Assembly (NCBI RefSeq): GCF_038023995.1
Contig: NZ_CP150660.1
Span: forward strand, 3,946,130 to 4,010,129
Source of the DNA: Polaribacter atrinae
GTDB lineage: Bacteria > Bacteroidota > Bacteroidia > Flavobacteriales > Flavobacteriaceae
Length of the DNA: 64,000 nt
Direction of reading: 5' to 3'
Shown: piece after piece, positions 63,831 through 64,000 of the stretch
Layout: every line of letters begins with the position of its first letter
How positions within the stretch are numbered: the first letter of the stretch is position 1
Translations under genes and position numbers: made by a program
Notes under the pieces: model-generated
Database searches by the model: none
What the model was told of the DNA's origin: nothing
Seen by the model: only the letters and a program-made list of their open reading frames with translations

Positions 63831-64000
63831 GTGATATAATTAATTAGTGTTTTCTGTATTCTACGTAAAAAATAGTTAATAATCAATAGCAAATTGATTT
63901 TTTTATACTGAATTTTATTCACATTTTTGTACCACCTTAAAAAAGGCATCATAAGCCCTTTTTAAACTCTAATTATAACAGAAAAAATCACTAAAATTAA
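63831..64000 (+). promoter_or_regulatory. Right-edge intergenic region with a DnaA-box-like 9-mer
   Basis: Very A/T-rich, with TTATTCACA (63915-63923), which fits the relaxed DnaA-box consensus TTWTNCACA, and a poor -7-like TTTTTG at 63924-63929. No ORF starts before base 64000. In related flavobacteria I recall a thioesterase gene lying divergent from dnaA; if so, dnaA would begin soon after the window. Confidence 0.35.

Overview
The window looks like a marine member of the Flavobacteriaceae (Bacteroidota), close to Polaribacter/Tenacibaculum. The grounds are very low GC, Bacteroidota-type promoters (TTG, about 20 nt, TAnnTTTG), gliding genes gldF/gldG, a monomeric isocitrate dehydrogenase, FabV, Na+-coupled transporters and many SusC/TonB-style and lipoprotein genes. 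No rRNA, tRNA or CRISPR array was seen. Genus-level placement is inference.

Layout. 1-18.3 kb is ordinary core genome: a cut TonB-dependent receptor, icd, rplS/trmD, an HPP protein, a ClC channel, DUF2911, gldFG, a SAM-hydroxide adenosyltransferase-like gene, phoH, purC and fabV. Palindromic intergenic repeats are scattered through it. 18.3-23.3 kb is accessory: small hypothetical, lipoprotein and immunity-like genes. Two of these, a helical IPYVGG-type protein and a LURP-one/scramblase-like protein, are split by single-base frameshifts. TerC and TauE/SafE genes follow.

25.3-45.7 kb is a C2/C3 acid (acetate and propionate) module. In order it holds a transposase-derived Zn-ribbon/HTH protein, a porin, a DUF4212 subunit with a Na+:solute symporter, a symporter-histidine kinase fusion (CrbS-like) with a receiver-only response regulator, and a small membrane protein overlapping a 143-aa 'mini acetyl-CoA synthetase'. 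Then come acs and an NtrB/NtrC pair. A good sigma-54 promoter follows in front of a 53-aa four-cysteine protein, then a Rnk/GreA-like protein. Last are a DnaQ-like exonuclease with a cNMP-CBS-DUF294 nucleotidyltransferase and a three-gene biotin-dependent acyl-CoA carboxylase. A motif, TGCTAAATTAATATA or close variants, occurs twice before the HTH gene, once before the CBS gene and once before the carboxylase operon, suggesting one regulon.

46-51 kb has an MsbA-like ABC exporter and tandem DUF6503 lipoproteins, then two single-gene units. Each unit ends in a 131-133 bp structured repeat and begins with a sequence complementary to the start of its own repeat. This is the architecture of integron gene cassettes, but with non-canonical core sites and no integrase in view. 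51-55 kb is a PadR/PspC/GIN-domain operon ending in a DUF4440 gene with an in-frame stop. 55-64 kb is housekeeping: AIM24, prmC, cls, GNAT, a LEA-like lipoprotein, ribD, HAD, DMT, YigZ and a YbgC-like thioesterase. The right edge may lie just before dnaA: a promoter-like region with one DnaA-box-like 9-mer reads out of the window.
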